NCBI RefSeq assembly: GCF_001545035.1 | Contig: NZ_FCOJ02000029.1 | Span: 1-64,000 of the forward strand | Length of the DNA stretch: 64,000 nt | Reading direction: 5' to 3' | From: Caballeronia glebae | Lineage (GTDB): Bacteria; Pseudomonadota; Gammaproteobacteria; Burkholderiales; Burkholderiaceae | Part shown: positions 1 to 7,606 of the stretch, in pieces | Position numbering within the stretch: position 1 is the first letter of the stretch | Layout: each line of letters opens with the position of its first letter | The notes under the pieces: generated by a model | Database searches by the model: none | Told to the model about the DNA's origin: nothing | What the model saw: only the letters and a program-made list of their open reading frames with translations | Position numbers and translations under genes: made by a program

Positions 1-2
1 CC

Positions 3-1022
3 ATCGCATCGCCGACAACGGTCGTAACGGCGAAACCCGCAACGCCCATTCCGACGATGACCGCAGCCGGCGCGACAGCGGCTTCGGTCGCGGCCGTCGC
101 GCCGGCGATCAAACCGGCGACGCCGGTCATCGCATCGTCGCAGAAGCCGGAAGCGCGCGTGAACATGACGCTCGCCACAGCCGCGCCGGTTCCGGCAAAG
201 CCGACGACGCAAGCGCCCGCGCCCATCGCTCGCGCGATCGAACAGCCCCGGAATACCGCGACGGTGGCCTCGCTCGACAAGCCCGCCGCGCCCGTCGCCC
301 GTCCCTCCGAACAGCCTCGCGGCACCGCGACGATCGCCTCGCTCGACAAGCCCGCCGCGCCCGTCGCCCGTCCATCCGAACCGGCTCGCGGCACCGCGAC
401 AATTGCCTCGACCGGCAAGCCTCCCGCGCCCGTTGTCCGCCCCTCCGAACAGCCTCGCAGCACCGCCACGGTCGCCTCGATCGACAAGCCTGCGCCCGTC
501 GTTCAGCCAGCGCCGGAGCCGCTTCCCGCAGCCGTCGCCCGCAGCATCGCGGCGGCTCAGCAAGCGCTTGCCAGTCGCGATCTCGCGTCGGCGCGCCGTC
601 ACATGCGCGGCCTCGCCGCAAGCGAGCCGCGCAGTCCCGAAATCCAGCAGCTCGCGGCCGAATTGTCGCGTCAGGAACGTGCGCGCGACGGTGCGATGGC
701 GAGCGCACGCACCTGCGCCGCGAACATGGACCCGGCGTGCGCATTGCGCAACGCGCGCCGCGCGGTCGCGCTTGACCCACGCAACGGACAGACGCAGGCG
801 ACGCTGCGCCGCGCGCTTGCGGTGCAGAACGAGACCAACACCGAGTACTTCCAGCAGGCCAGCGGCATACCGAAGCCGATCGTTCCGACGATGACCTACG
901 ACGGACGCTGGAGCGCCGGCACGCGCCACCCGGCGATGTCGGGCGATCAGGACGATTCGCGCTTCTCGCTCTTCGGCCTGGGCGTGCCGGTCGTATCGAA
1001 GGGACGCGGCGACGCGCACTGA
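3..1022 (+). CDS. Pro/Ala-rich repeat protein, 5' end outside window
   Basis: The reading frame is open to the left edge, so the N-terminus is missing. The visible part starts with low-complexity Ala/Pro sequence, then about four 23-residue tandem repeats (about 231-503) of the type RPSEQPRGTATIASLDKPAA. The last 160 residues lose the repeats and contain Ala/Arg-rich helices that resemble degenerate TPR units (AVALDPRNGQTQATLRRALA). The end, with SRFSLFGLGVPVV, is globular in composition. This looks like a proline-rich linker followed by a helical repeat domain, as in periplasm-spanning or secretion-associated proteins, but I cannot name a family. No operon partner is visible; the next gene begins 118 bp downstream with its own ribosome binding site. 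Confidence 0.7.
   Translation: MASPTTVVTAKPATPIPTMTAAGATAASVAAVAPAIKPATPVIASSQKPEARVNMTLATAAPVPAKPTTQAPAPIARAIEQPRNTATVASLDKPAAPVARPSEQPRGTATIASLDKPAAPVARPSEPARGTATIASTGKPPAPVVRPSEQPRSTATVASIDKPAPVVQPAPEPLPAAVARSIAAAQQALASRDLASARRHMRGLAASEPRSPEIQQLAAELSRQERARDGAMASARTCAANMDPACALRNARRAVALDPRNGQTQATLRRALAVQNETNTEYFQQASGIPKPIVPTMTYDGRWSAGTRHPAMSGDQDDSRFSLFGLGVPVVSKGRGDAH
231..503 (+). repeat. 69-bp coding tandem repeat, about 4 copies
   Basis: Four in-frame units of 69 bp (the last is 66 bp) at about 231-299, 300-368, 369-437 and 438-503. They encode the 23-residue Pro-rich motif of the first gene. The first three copies are nearly identical over stretches such as the codons for SLDKPAAPVARPSE, so recent duplication or unequal recombination is likely. 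Confidence 0.85.
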
Positions 1023-1140
1023 CTGACATCGAAAAACATCGACCGACAAAGCATGATGCGAACGGAATAAGCCGCGACGCGCATTCGTTTAGAGGTGACG
1101 AACGAACTGACGGCGGACCGCTGCCGAAGGAGTCACCATC

Positions 1141-2238
1141 ATGCAAACTGGATTGTGGAGCCGTGTCGTCGCTTGCGCCGCCGCGCTCGTCACGCTCGCG
1201 GGCATCGCCTCGTGCGGCGGCGGCTCGGATAACAACATGCCGACGGCGACGCGTTTCAAGATGTCGATCGTGGTCTCCGATGGCGCCGTGCCCGCGCCTC
1301 ACACGGACGCGAATCTGAAGAACAGCTGGGGCGTCGCGTTCAACCCGAACGGCTTCGTGTGGGTCGCCAACAACGGCACGCAGACGGCCTCGCTCTACGA
1401 CGGCAACGGCGTCGTTCAATCGCTGGTCGTATCGATTCCGCCGAGCGCCTCGGGGCCAGCCAATCCGACCGGAATCGTCTTCAACAAGGGACCGGATCTC
1501 ACGCTCGCGCGCAACGGCAAGTCAGGTGTCGCCGCGTTCCTCTTCGCGGGCGAAGGCGGCTCGATCACCGCGTGGGCGCCCGCCGTCGACACGACGCACG
1601 CCTTCACCGCCGTCGATTCGAGCGCGTCGGGCGCCATCTACAAGGGACTCGCGATCGCCACGACTGCGGCGGGCACGCATCGCCTCTACGCGACCGATTT
1701 CCATAACAACACGATCGATGTCTTCGACGGCACGTTCACGAAGATCGCCGTGCCCGGCGGCTTCAAGGACACGCAGATTCCGGCGGGCTTCGCGCCCTTC
1801 GGCATTCAGGCGATCGGCTCGAAGATCTATGTCACCTACGCGAAACAGGACAGCGACGCCGAGGACGACGTGGCGGGCGCGGGCCAGGGCTTCGTCGACG
1901 TGTTCGACATCGACGGCAATCTGATGCAGCGCCTCGCGGCGAACGGACCGCTGAATGCGCCGTGGGGCGTCGCGCAGGCGCCCGGCAACTTCGGCACCTT
2001 CAGCAACGATATCCTCGTCGGCAATTTCGGCGACGGCGCGATCAACGCGTTCGATCCGAACAGCGGCGCGCTCGTCGGCCAGCTCACGAACACCGACGGC
2101 ACGCCGCTCGTGCAGCATGGCCTGTGGGGCATCGCGTTCGGCAACAACCTGAACGCTCAGCCGTCGAACACGCTTTTCTTCGCCGCCGGGCCGAACGCCG
2201 AAGCCGATGGCGTGTACGGCCGCATCGACATGCAATGA
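1141..2238 (+). CDS. TIGR03118-family lipoprotein, beta-propeller-like
   Basis: This 365-residue protein has an N-terminal signal ending in a lipobox (IASC, Cys25), followed by a Gly/Ser linker, so it should be a lipoprotein. The mature part has repeated segments with WGVAFNPNGFVWVANNGT, PTGIVF, PFGIQAIG, PWGVAQAPG and GLWGIAFGNN, spaced as blades of a beta-propeller of the NHL/SMP-30 kind. This matches my memory of the uncharacterised TIGR03118 family. AAGGAG at 1127-1132 sits 8 nt before the ATG. An intrinsic terminator follows at 2315-2347, so it is probably transcribed alone. Its molecular function is unknown. Confidence 0.75.
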   Translation: MQTGLWSRVVACAAALVTLAGIASCGGGSDNNMPTATRFKMSIVVSDGAVPAPHTDANLKNSWGVAFNPNGFVWVANNGTQTASLYDGNGVVQSLVVSIPPSASGPANPTGIVFNKGPDLTLARNGKSGVAAFLFAGEGGSITAWAPAVDTTHAFTAVDSSASGAIYKGLAIATTAAGTHRLYATDFHNNTIDVFDGTFTKIAVPGGFKDTQIPAGFAPFGIQAIGSKIYVTYAKQDSDAEDDVAGAGQGFVDVFDIDGNLMQRLAANGPLNAPWGVAQAPGNFGTFSNDILVGNFGDGAINAFDPNSGALVGQLTNTDGTPLVQHGLWGIAFGNNLNAQPSNTLFFAAGPNAEADGVYGRIDMQ

Positions 2239-2314
2239 CGCACACGCCGCGTTTCCCTGGGCGATGACGCTGGCCGCGGACGGCTGGCCGTCCGAAAGCG
2301 CATCGCCACACTCG

Positions 2315-2347
2315 GCGCCGCCCGCGGTTGGGGCGGCGCATTTTTTT
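2315..2347 (+). terminator. Intrinsic terminator after TIGR03118 gene
   Basis: A perfect 9-bp GC stem (2315-2323 with 2331-2339) with a 7-nt loop is followed by A and seven T. It ends the upstream lipoprotein transcript before rsuA. Confidence 0.85.
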
Positions 2348-2428
2348 AGCCGATGCGAACCGCGCCCCGGCGCGCGCGGACCAAAAGCGCGGCTTGCTAG
2401 AATGCGCGCTTCAACTCCCGCTCATCCG

Positions 2429-3151
2429 ATGGACCTCGAAACCCTCCTCTTCTCCCAAGGCTTCGGGTCGCGCCGCCAGTGCCGCGGCATCGTGGCCGAA
2501 GGCCGCGTGCGCATCGCGGGCATCGTGCGCGACGATCCGCACGCCGATCTTTCCGTCGCGCCCGGTCTCGAATTCGAAATCGACGATCGTCTCTGGACGT
2601 ATCGCGAGAACGCGTACATCGCGCTCAACAAGCCCGCGGGCTACGAATGCTCGCGCGATCCGCAGCATCATCTGAGCGTGTTTCATCTGCTACCGCCGCA
2701 ACTCGCCGCGCGCGGCGTGCAGTCGGTCGGCCGGCTCGATCAGGACACGACCGGACTGTTGCTGCTCTCCGACGATGGCGCGTTCGTGCATGCGTTCACG
2801 TCGCCCAAACGCAAGGTGCCGAAGGTCTATCTCGCGACCGTGCGTCATCCGCTCGACGATGAACAACTCGCGAAGTTGCGCGACGGCGTGCTGCTGCACG
2901 GCGAGTCGAAGCCGAGCGCCGCGCTCGCGGCCGAACGGCGCGACGAGCGGCTGCTCGAACTCACCGTGCTCGAAGGCAAATATCATCAGGTGAAGCGCAT
3001 GGTCGCGGCCGCCGGGAATCGCGTGGAGAAACTGCATCGCGAGCGGGTCGGCGGTTATGCGCTGCCCGATTCGCTCGGCGAAGGCGCGTGGCGCTGGCTC
3101 GACGACGCCGATCTCGCCGCGCTGCGAGAAGCACCCGACACAACGCCATAA
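2429..3151 (+). CDS. rsuA: 16S rRNA pseudouridine synthase RsuA
   Basis: 240 residues, close to the 231 of E. coli RsuA. An S4-like RNA-binding domain covers residues 1-45. The synthase domain follows, with NKPAGYECSRD (67-77), the catalytic motif GRLDQDTTGLLLLSDDG with Asp104, and the C-terminal EGKYHQVKRMVAAAGN characteristic of the RsuA/RluB/E/F group. The short N-terminal spacing and HRERVGG match RsuA best, so the likely product is pseudouridine at position 516 of 16S rRNA. The frame is open further upstream, but ATG 2429 gives the family N-terminus (MDLETLLFSQGFGSRRQ). The stop codon lies inside an octamer repeat. Confidence 0.85.
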   Translation: MDLETLLFSQGFGSRRQCRGIVAEGRVRIAGIVRDDPHADLSVAPGLEFEIDDRLWTYRENAYIALNKPAGYECSRDPQHHLSVFHLLPPQLAARGVQSVGRLDQDTTGLLLLSDDGAFVHAFTSPKRKVPKVYLATVRHPLDDEQLAKLRDGVLLHGESKPSAALAAERRDERLLELTVLEGKYHQVKRMVAAAGNRVEKLHRERVGGYALPDSLGEGAWRWLDDADLAALREAPDTTP

Positions 3152-3171
3152 CGCCATAACGCCATAACGCC
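3142..3171. repeat. Octanucleotide repeat AACGCCAT x3 plus partial copy
   Basis: Three perfect copies of AACGCCAT (3142-3149, 3150-3157, 3158-3165) and a 6-nt partial copy straddle the rsuA stop codon (3149-3151). An 11-bp direct repeat GCTTCAAAGCC follows (about 3172-3182 and 3184-3194). The stop is in the first copies, so changes in copy number would not alter the protein. Confidence 0.9.
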
Positions 3172-3377
3172 GCTTCAAAGCCTGCTTCAAAGCCGCGCCG
3201 AACGCGCCGCATCGCCGGTTTTCACCGCGTTCTCGCCTTCATCGATTCCCATTGAGCATACAAATCGGTATATCCGATCATCACGCGCGCTGCGGCGCAG
3301 CATGCCTTCCGCGATCCGCACTCATATACTGGTCTAACGGATACCAAAAACGACTACGAAAAAAGCAGGAGGGCATC

Positions 3378-3554
3378 ATGGTCTCCCACTCGACCGCCGC
3401 GCTGATTGCGTTCGTCGCGCTGTGGGCTGTCCTCATCGGGGTGCTGGGCGTCGTCACGCACAGGCGCCATAAGTATTCGCCGAATCTCATCGGCGCATTG
3501 ATCGGCGCGTTGATGTGCTTCGTCCTGCTCGAAACGATCCCGGCGCTGATCTAG
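3378..3554 (+). CDS. 58-residue two-helix membrane protein
   Basis: A small protein predicted to have two membrane helices (about residues 5-26 and 37-56) joined by a short basic turn (THRRHKYSPN). The start at ATG 3378 is favoured over upstream in-frame options by a strong AGGAGG at 3367-3372. The 3' end overlaps the end of the convergent epimerase-like gene by 4 bp. I do not recognise the family. The clean ribosome binding site and the sudden hydrophobic composition argue that it is a real gene. Confidence 0.65.
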   Translation: MVSHSTAALIAFVALWAVLIGVLGVVTHRRHKYSPNLIGALIGALMCFVLLETIPALI

Positions 3555-4564
3555 CTTCGCGCGTTCTCCTTCAGGAATTCGTCGACCGTCGGATGACGCA
3601 GCACATAGCCCAATTCGCGTTTCAGGCGCGAATTGGCGAGCCGTCGCGATTCGCGCATGAATGAGAGCGTGACCGGTTCGAGGCGCGTTTGCGCTTCGCT
3701 GCGCGAAATGCGCGGCACGCGCGGCAGGCCGTATGCATCGGCCACGCGGTCGAAGTAATCCGCCATGCGCAAATCCGTGTCGTCCGAGGCGTTGATCACG
3801 CGTTGCGCACGCCCGCGAGCGAGCGCCCGCACGAGAATGGCCGCGAGATCGTCGGCGTGAATGTGGTTCGTGTAGACGTCGTCCGCTTCGACGAGCGCGG
3901 GCATGCCCTTTTCGATGCGCGCGATCGGCAAGCGATTGGCCGCGTAAATGCCCGGAATCCGCGCGATCGACACGCGCCAGCCGCTCTGCACACCCGCCGC
4001 GCGCAACTGCCTCTCCGCCGACACGCGCCGTCGCGCACGTTCGTTGCCGGGCCGCGCGGGCCGCGTTTCGTCGATCCACGCGCCAGCGCAGTCGCCATAG
4101 ACGCCCGTCGTGCTCGCGTAGACGAAACGCGTGCCGGGGCCGTTCCGGCGCTTCGTAGCCGCACGAAGACCGTCGGGTACAATGAAAGCCGTTTTTCCGG
4201 CGCGATCCGGATGCAGCCAGTGACTCGCGGCGCCGCGCGCCACCGAGCGGCGCGTACTGCGCAACGCGGCAATCAGCGTGCGCGTGCGGCGGTCCGAATC
4301 GCCATCGCGCTGCGGCGGCGCGAGGTGCAGCACATCGCGCGCGAGGCCCGCGAGCCGTCCGAGGCTGCGGCGCAAATCGAGATCGCCGGAAATGGGCGTC
4401 GCGCCCGCCGCGCGCAATTCGCCAGCGCGCTCGGGATGATGCGTAAGCGCGACGACGCGGGGCGCGGCGGCGCGCGCATGCAGAAGCGGCAGCGCGCGCA
4501 TGCCGACATCGCCGCATCCGACGATCAGAATACGCGCGCGGCGAAGGTTTCGAGTGGCGATCAT
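3551..4564 (-). CDS. NAD-dependent epimerase/dehydratase-like SDR protein
   Basis: 337 residues with an N-terminal Rossmann motif GCGDVG (16-21) and the atypical SDR active-site region YASTTGVYGD (149-158). This resembles the YeeZ-like extended SDR group, where a canonical Tyr-xxx-Lys is often altered. Residues 100-146 form a basic insertion not typical of short SDRs. The C-terminal part (ADYFDRVADAYGLPRVPRISR) fits a sugar-nucleotide epimerase-type substrate domain. The substrate is unknown. The gene is divergent from the flavin reductase at 4652 and convergent with the small membrane protein gene. Confidence 0.75.
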   Translation of the reverse strand: MIATRNLRRARILIVGCGDVGMRALPLLHARAAAPRVVALTHHPERAGELRAAGATPISGDLDLRRSLGRLAGLARDVLHLAPPQRDGDSDRRTRTLIAALRSTRRSVARGAASHWLHPDRAGKTAFIVPDGLRAATKRRNGPGTRFVYASTTGVYGDCAGAWIDETRPARPGNERARRRVSAERQLRAAGVQSGWRVSIARIPGIYAANRLPIARIEKGMPALVEADDVYTNHIHADDLAAILVRALARGRAQRVINASDDTDLRMADYFDRVADAYGLPRVPRISRSEAQTRLEPVTLSFMRESRRLANSRLKRELGYVLRHPTVDEFLKENARS

Positions 4565-4651
4565 CGGAGCATTCTATCCGTCGCCTGAAACGCGCGCGCG
4601 GCGTCCGAAAAGACGAACGAGACAACTCCACACAGCGCAGAAAATCGATCT

Positions 4652-5683
4652 ATGGCTTTCAACGTAACGCTCCGGCAAAGCGGCCGGCAGTTTCAAGTAG
4701 AACCCGACGAACCCGTACTGACCGCCGCGCTGCGCCAGGGCATCGGCCTGCCGTACGGCTGCAAGAACGGTGCGTGCGGCTCGTGCAAGGGCGCGGTGGT
4801 GAGCGGCGAAGTCGAGCAGGCGCCGCATTCGTCGTCGGCGCTGTCGAACGACGAAAAGACGCGCGGCATGGCCCTCTTTTGCTGCGCGACCGCGCAGACG
4901 GATTTGACCATCGACGTGCGTGAAGTCGCGGGCGTAGGCGACGTGCAGGTGAAAAAGCTGCCGTGCCGCGTGAACGCGCTCGAACGCCGCGCCGACGACG
5001 TCATCGAGTTGAAACTGCAGTTGCCCGCGAACGAACGCCTGCAATATTACGCGGGCCAGTACATCGAATTCATTCTGAAGGACGGCAAGCGCCGCAGCTA
5101 TTCGATGGCGAGCCCGCCGCATCACGAAGGGCCGCTCGAACTGCACGTCCGCCACATGCCGGGCGGCACGTTCACGGATCACGTGTTCGGCGCAATGAAG
5201 GAGCGCGACATCCTGCGCTTCGAAGGCCCGCTCGGCACGTTCTTCCTGCGCGACGAGTCCGAAAAGCCGATCGTGCTGCTCGCGTCGGGAACGGGCTTCG
5301 CGCCGATCAAGGCGATCATCGAACATGCGGTGTTCAAGAATCTGAACCGCCCGATGACGCTCTATTGGGGCGGCCGCCGCAAAAAAGACCTCTACATGAT
5401 GGAGCTCGCCGAACAATGGGCGCGCGAGGTTCCGAACTTCCGCTTCGTCCCGGTGCTTTCCGAACCCGAAGCAGGCGATGGCTGGACGGGCCGCACGGGC
5501 TTCGTTCATCGCGCTGTCATCGAAGATCTGCCGGACTTGAGCGCCTATCAGGTGTACGCATGCGGCGCGCCCGTGATGGTGGAATCGGCTCAGCGCGATT
5601 TCACGCAGCATCATCGGTTGCCGGAGGACGAGTTCTACGCGGATTCGTTCACGAGCGCGGCCGATCTCGCGCATCCTGTGTGA
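4652..5683 (+). CDS. Ferredoxin-type NAD(P)H-flavin reductase (CDP-glucoseen reductase-like)
   Basis: 343 residues in three modules. Residues 1-90 form a plant-type [2Fe-2S] ferredoxin domain (Cys37, Cys42, Cys45 and Cys77 or Cys78). An FAD-binding barrel contains RRSYSMAS (147-154), and an NAD(P)-binding domain contains LLASGTGFAPIKAI. The order 2Fe-2S, FAD, NAD matches AscD/RfbI-type reductases and the reductase parts of Rieske oxygenases. In Burkholderia such genes are usually labelled CDP-6-deoxy-delta-3,4-glucoseen reductase. No deoxysugar or oxygenase genes lie nearby, so the true electron acceptor is unclear. Its 3' flank carries a perfect 10-bp hairpin and the argD leader. Confidence 0.8.
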   Translation: MAFNVTLRQSGRQFQVEPDEPVLTAALRQGIGLPYGCKNGACGSCKGAVVSGEVEQAPHSSSALSNDEKTRGMALFCCATAQTDLTIDVREVAGVGDVQVKKLPCRVNALERRADDVIELKLQLPANERLQYYAGQYIEFILKDGKRRSYSMASPPHHEGPLELHVRHMPGGTFTDHVFGAMKERDILRFEGPLGTFFLRDESEKPIVLLASGTGFAPIKAIIEHAVFKNLNRPMTLYWGGRRKKDLYMMELAEQWAREVPNFRFVPVLSEPEAGDGWTGRTGFVHRAVIEDLPDLSAYQVYACGAPVMVESAQRDFTQHHRLPEDEFYADSFTSAADLAHPV

Positions 5684-5697
5684 TGTTGCACGTAATC

Positions 5698-5724
5698 TGC
5701 ACGCGGACAAAAAATCCGCGTGCA
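5698..5724. other. Perfect 10-bp hairpin downstream of flavin reductase
   Basis: TGCACGCGGA (5698-5707) and its exact reverse complement (5715-5724) flank a CAAAAAA loop. No T tract follows on the + strand, so it is not a standard terminator. It may stabilise the 3' end of the reductase mRNA, and it sits just upstream of the argD leader promoter. Confidence 0.6.
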
Positions 5725-5727
5725 CGG

Positions 5728-5757
5728 TTTACACGCGGCAACCGCTTAACGTATCCT
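5728..5757 (+). promoter_or_regulatory. Predicted sigma-70 promoter of the argD leader
   Basis: TTTACA (5728-5733), an 18-bp spacer and TATCCT (5752-5757). The expected transcription start, 6-8 nt beyond the -10 box, falls at about 5763-5765, on the AUG of the leader peptide. Confidence 0.5.
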
Positions 5758-5763
5758 TCGCGA

Positions 5764-5814
5764 ATGCTCAAAACCCTGAACGCACTTCGACGTCGCCGCT
5801 CGCCGCTCCCCTAG
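5764..5814 (+). CDS. Putative arginine leader peptide upstream of argD
   Basis: A 16-codon reading frame encodes MLKTLNALRRRRSPLP and stops at TAG 5812-5814. Four consecutive arginine codons (CGA CGT CGC CGC, 5788-5799) sit in the middle, as in attenuator peptides that sense a charged tRNA. There is no Shine-Dalgarno sequence, but the predicted transcription start coincides with the AUG, so it would be translated leaderless, as described for rhizobial trpL. The terminator at 5877-5907 and argD follow. Arg runs are common by chance in GC-rich DNA, so support rests on the combined layout. Confidence 0.45.
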   Translation: MLKTLNALRRRRSPLP

Positions 5815-5819
5815 GGATG

Positions 5820-5885
5820 CCGCTGGCTCGTCACACATTGCGCTCACGGTTCGGTTTGTTCGAAGCGTACGAAATGAAGCCACGG
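5820..5885 (+). promoter_or_regulatory. Predicted antiterminator pairing in the argD leader
   Basis: CCGCTGGCT (5820-5828) can pair with AGCCACGG (5878-5885), the left arm of the terminator, giving 8 bp with one bulged C (5823). This excludes terminator formation. The upstream element starts 5 nt after the leader stop codon. A ribosome finishing at the stop would cover it, and one stalled on the Arg codons would leave it free. Confidence 0.45.
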
Positions 5886-5907
5886 AAATCCGTGGCTTTT
5901 GTTTTTT
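5877..5907 (+). terminator. Intrinsic terminator/attenuator just upstream of argD
   Basis: A 9-bp stem AAGCCACGG (5877-5885) and CCGTGGCTT (5890-5898) with loop AAAT is followed by TTGTTTTTT. It ends about 40 nt before the argD ATG, leaving little room for a separate downstream promoter. It is therefore more likely an attenuator than a simple 3' terminator of the reductase gene. Confidence 0.8.
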
Positions 5908-5947
5908 CCGCACCACTTTTCTCTTTTGCCTCGTGGAGCCCGCCGTC

Positions 5948-7132
5948 ATGAATTTCAATGAGTACCCCGTCGATTCGCTGATGTACATCACGAACCGCCC
6001 CGAGATCGTGTTCACGCACGGCAAAGGCTCGTGGCTCTACGACAATACGGGCAAGCGCTATCTCGACTTCATCCAGGGCTGGGCCGTGAACTCGCTCGGC
6101 CACTGCAACGAAGGCATGATCGAGGCGATGGAGAAGCAGGCACGCACGCTGATCAACCCGTCGCCCGCGTTCTACAACGCGCCGATGGCGCAGCTCGCAG
6201 GGCTGCTCACCGCGAACAGTTGCTTCGACAAGGTGTTCTTCGCCAACAGCGGCGCGGAAGCCAACGAAGGCGCGATCAAGCTCGCGCGCAAGTGGGGCAA
6301 GAAATTCAAGAACGGCGCGTACGAGATCATCACGTTCGACCACAGCTTCCACGGCCGCACCCTCGCGACGATGTCCGCGAGCGGCAAGCCCGGCTGGGAC
6401 ACGATCTACGCACCGCAAGTGCCGGGCTTCCCGAAGGCCGATCTGAACGATATCGCATCGGTCGAGAAGCTCATCACCGGGAAAACCGTCGGCGTAATGC
6501 TGGAGCCGATTCAGGGCGAAGGCGGTGTCATTCCCGCGACGCGCGAATTCATGCAGCAACTGCGCGAGCTGACGAAGAAGCACAACATTCTGCTCATCGT
6601 CGATGAAGTGCAAAGCGGTTGCGGCCGCGCGGGGACGTTGTTCGCGTATGAGCTTTCGGGCGTCGAGCCGGACATCATGACGCTCGGCAAGGGTATCGGC
6701 GGCGGCGTGCCGCTCGCGGCGCTCCTGTCGAAGGCTGACGTCGCGTGCTTCGATGCGGGCGATCAGGGCGGCACCTACAACGGCAATCCGCTGATGACGG
6801 CGGCCGGCTATTCGGTGATTTCGCAGCTCGTCGCGCCGGGCTTCCTCGAAAGCGTGCGCGAGAAAGGCGAGTATCTGAAGCAGGAACTGCTGAAGCTCTC
6901 CGATGAGCGCGGCTTTAACGGCGAGCGTGGCGAAGGCCTGTTGCGCGCGCTGCTGCTCGACAGCGACAAGGGTCCGCAGATCGTCGAGAAGGCGCGTCTC
7001 ATGCAACCGGACGGCCTGCTGCTCAACGCGGCGCGCCCGAATCTGCTGCGCTTCATGCCCGCGCTCAACGTGACGAAGGACGAGATCGACCAGATGATGA
7101 CGATGCTGCGCTCGGTGCTCGATTCGCTGTGA
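5948..7132 (+). CDS. argD: Acetylornithine transaminase (class III aminotransferase)
   Basis: A 394-residue PLP enzyme of the ArgD/AstC group, interconverting N-acetylornithine and N-acetylglutamate semialdehyde in arginine synthesis, or the succinyl analogues in catabolism. Visible motifs are SGAEAN (101-106, phosphate binding), FHGRTL, DEVQSGCGRAG with Asp219, and the Schiff-base Lys248 in LGKGIGGG. ATG 5948 is preferred to the in-frame GTG at 5933 because it has GGAG at 5934-5937 and gives the family N-terminus. The 3' end overlaps the GNAT gene by 4 nt (GTGA). The upstream leader suggests control by arginyl-tRNA charging. The motifs do not separate ArgD from a close omega-aminotransferase. 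Confidence 0.85.
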   Translation: MNFNEYPVDSLMYITNRPEIVFTHGKGSWLYDNTGKRYLDFIQGWAVNSLGHCNEGMIEAMEKQARTLINPSPAFYNAPMAQLAGLLTANSCFDKVFFANSGAEANEGAIKLARKWGKKFKNGAYEIITFDHSFHGRTLATMSASGKPGWDTIYAPQVPGFPKADLNDIASVEKLITGKTVGVMLEPIQGEGGVIPATREFMQQLRELTKKHNILLIVDEVQSGCGRAGTLFAYELSGVEPDIMTLGKGIGGGVPLAALLSKADVACFDAGDQGGTYNGNPLMTAAGYSVISQLVAPGFLESVREKGEYLKQELLKLSDERGFNGERGEGLLRALLLDSDKGPQIVEKARLMQPDGLLLNAARPNLLRFMPALNVTKDEIDQMMTMLRSVLDSL

Positions 7133-7551
7133 TCATCCGCACTTTCGACGCAGGCGATCGCGATGCCGTGATCGCCCTGTGGCGCGACGTGTTCCCCGAG
7201 TACGCGGACGCATCGCGGCCGCAGCGCGATCCCGCGCGGTCGATCGCCAACAAGATGCAGATGCAGCCGGAGCTGTTCTTCATCGGCTCGCTCGACGATG
7301 TCGTGATCGGCACGGTGATGGCCGGTTACGACGGGCATCGCGGCTGGGTGTATTCGCTGGCGGTCACGCCGGCGCTGCGCGGACGCGGATTCGGCGGCGC
7401 GTTGATGAAGCACGCGGAAGCCGCGTTGACGAAGCTCGGCTGTCCGAAAGTGAACCTGCAGATTCTCTCGTTCAAGACAGAGTTGCGCGGGTTTTACGAG
7501 AAGCTCGGCTATCGGATGGACGAAGTGGTGAGTCTCGGGAAGCGACTATAA
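7129..7551 (+). CDS. GNAT acetyltransferase, YpeA-like
   Basis: A 140-residue single-domain GNAT protein with the acetyl-CoA pyrophosphate loop RGRGFGG (84-90) after the beta-4 strand VYSLAVTP, and a C-terminal GFYEKLGYR motif. Length and the DRDAVIALW start match the YpeA family, whose substrate is uncertain. It begins with GTG at 7129 inside the argD stop (4-nt overlap), so the two are translationally coupled and any control of argD also acts here. The link suggests an amino-acid or amine substrate, but this is inference. A bidirectional terminator follows. Confidence 0.8.
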   Translation: MIIRTFDAGDRDAVIALWRDVFPEYADASRPQRDPARSIANKMQMQPELFFIGSLDDVVIGTVMAGYDGHRGWVYSLAVTPALRGRGFGGALMKHAEAALTKLGCPKVNLQILSFKTELRGFYEKLGYRMDEVVSLGKRL

Positions 7552-7552
7552 A

Positions 7553-7582
7553 AAAGCCGACTGTCGCGAGACAGTCGGCTTT
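7553..7582. terminator. Bidirectional terminator between GNAT gene and livF
   Basis: A 13-bp stem AAAGCCGACTGTC / GACAGTCGGCTTT with loop GCGA, with A-rich and T-rich ends on both sides. It can end the argD-GNAT transcript and the convergent liv operon. Confidence 0.85.
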
Positions 7583-7606
7583 CGTCCAACCGGGCCACAG
7601 GCGAAA

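Noticed and set aside
5698..5724. The 10-bp hairpin as a terminator of the flavin reductase
   Set aside because: No T tract follows, so I list it only as a hairpin.
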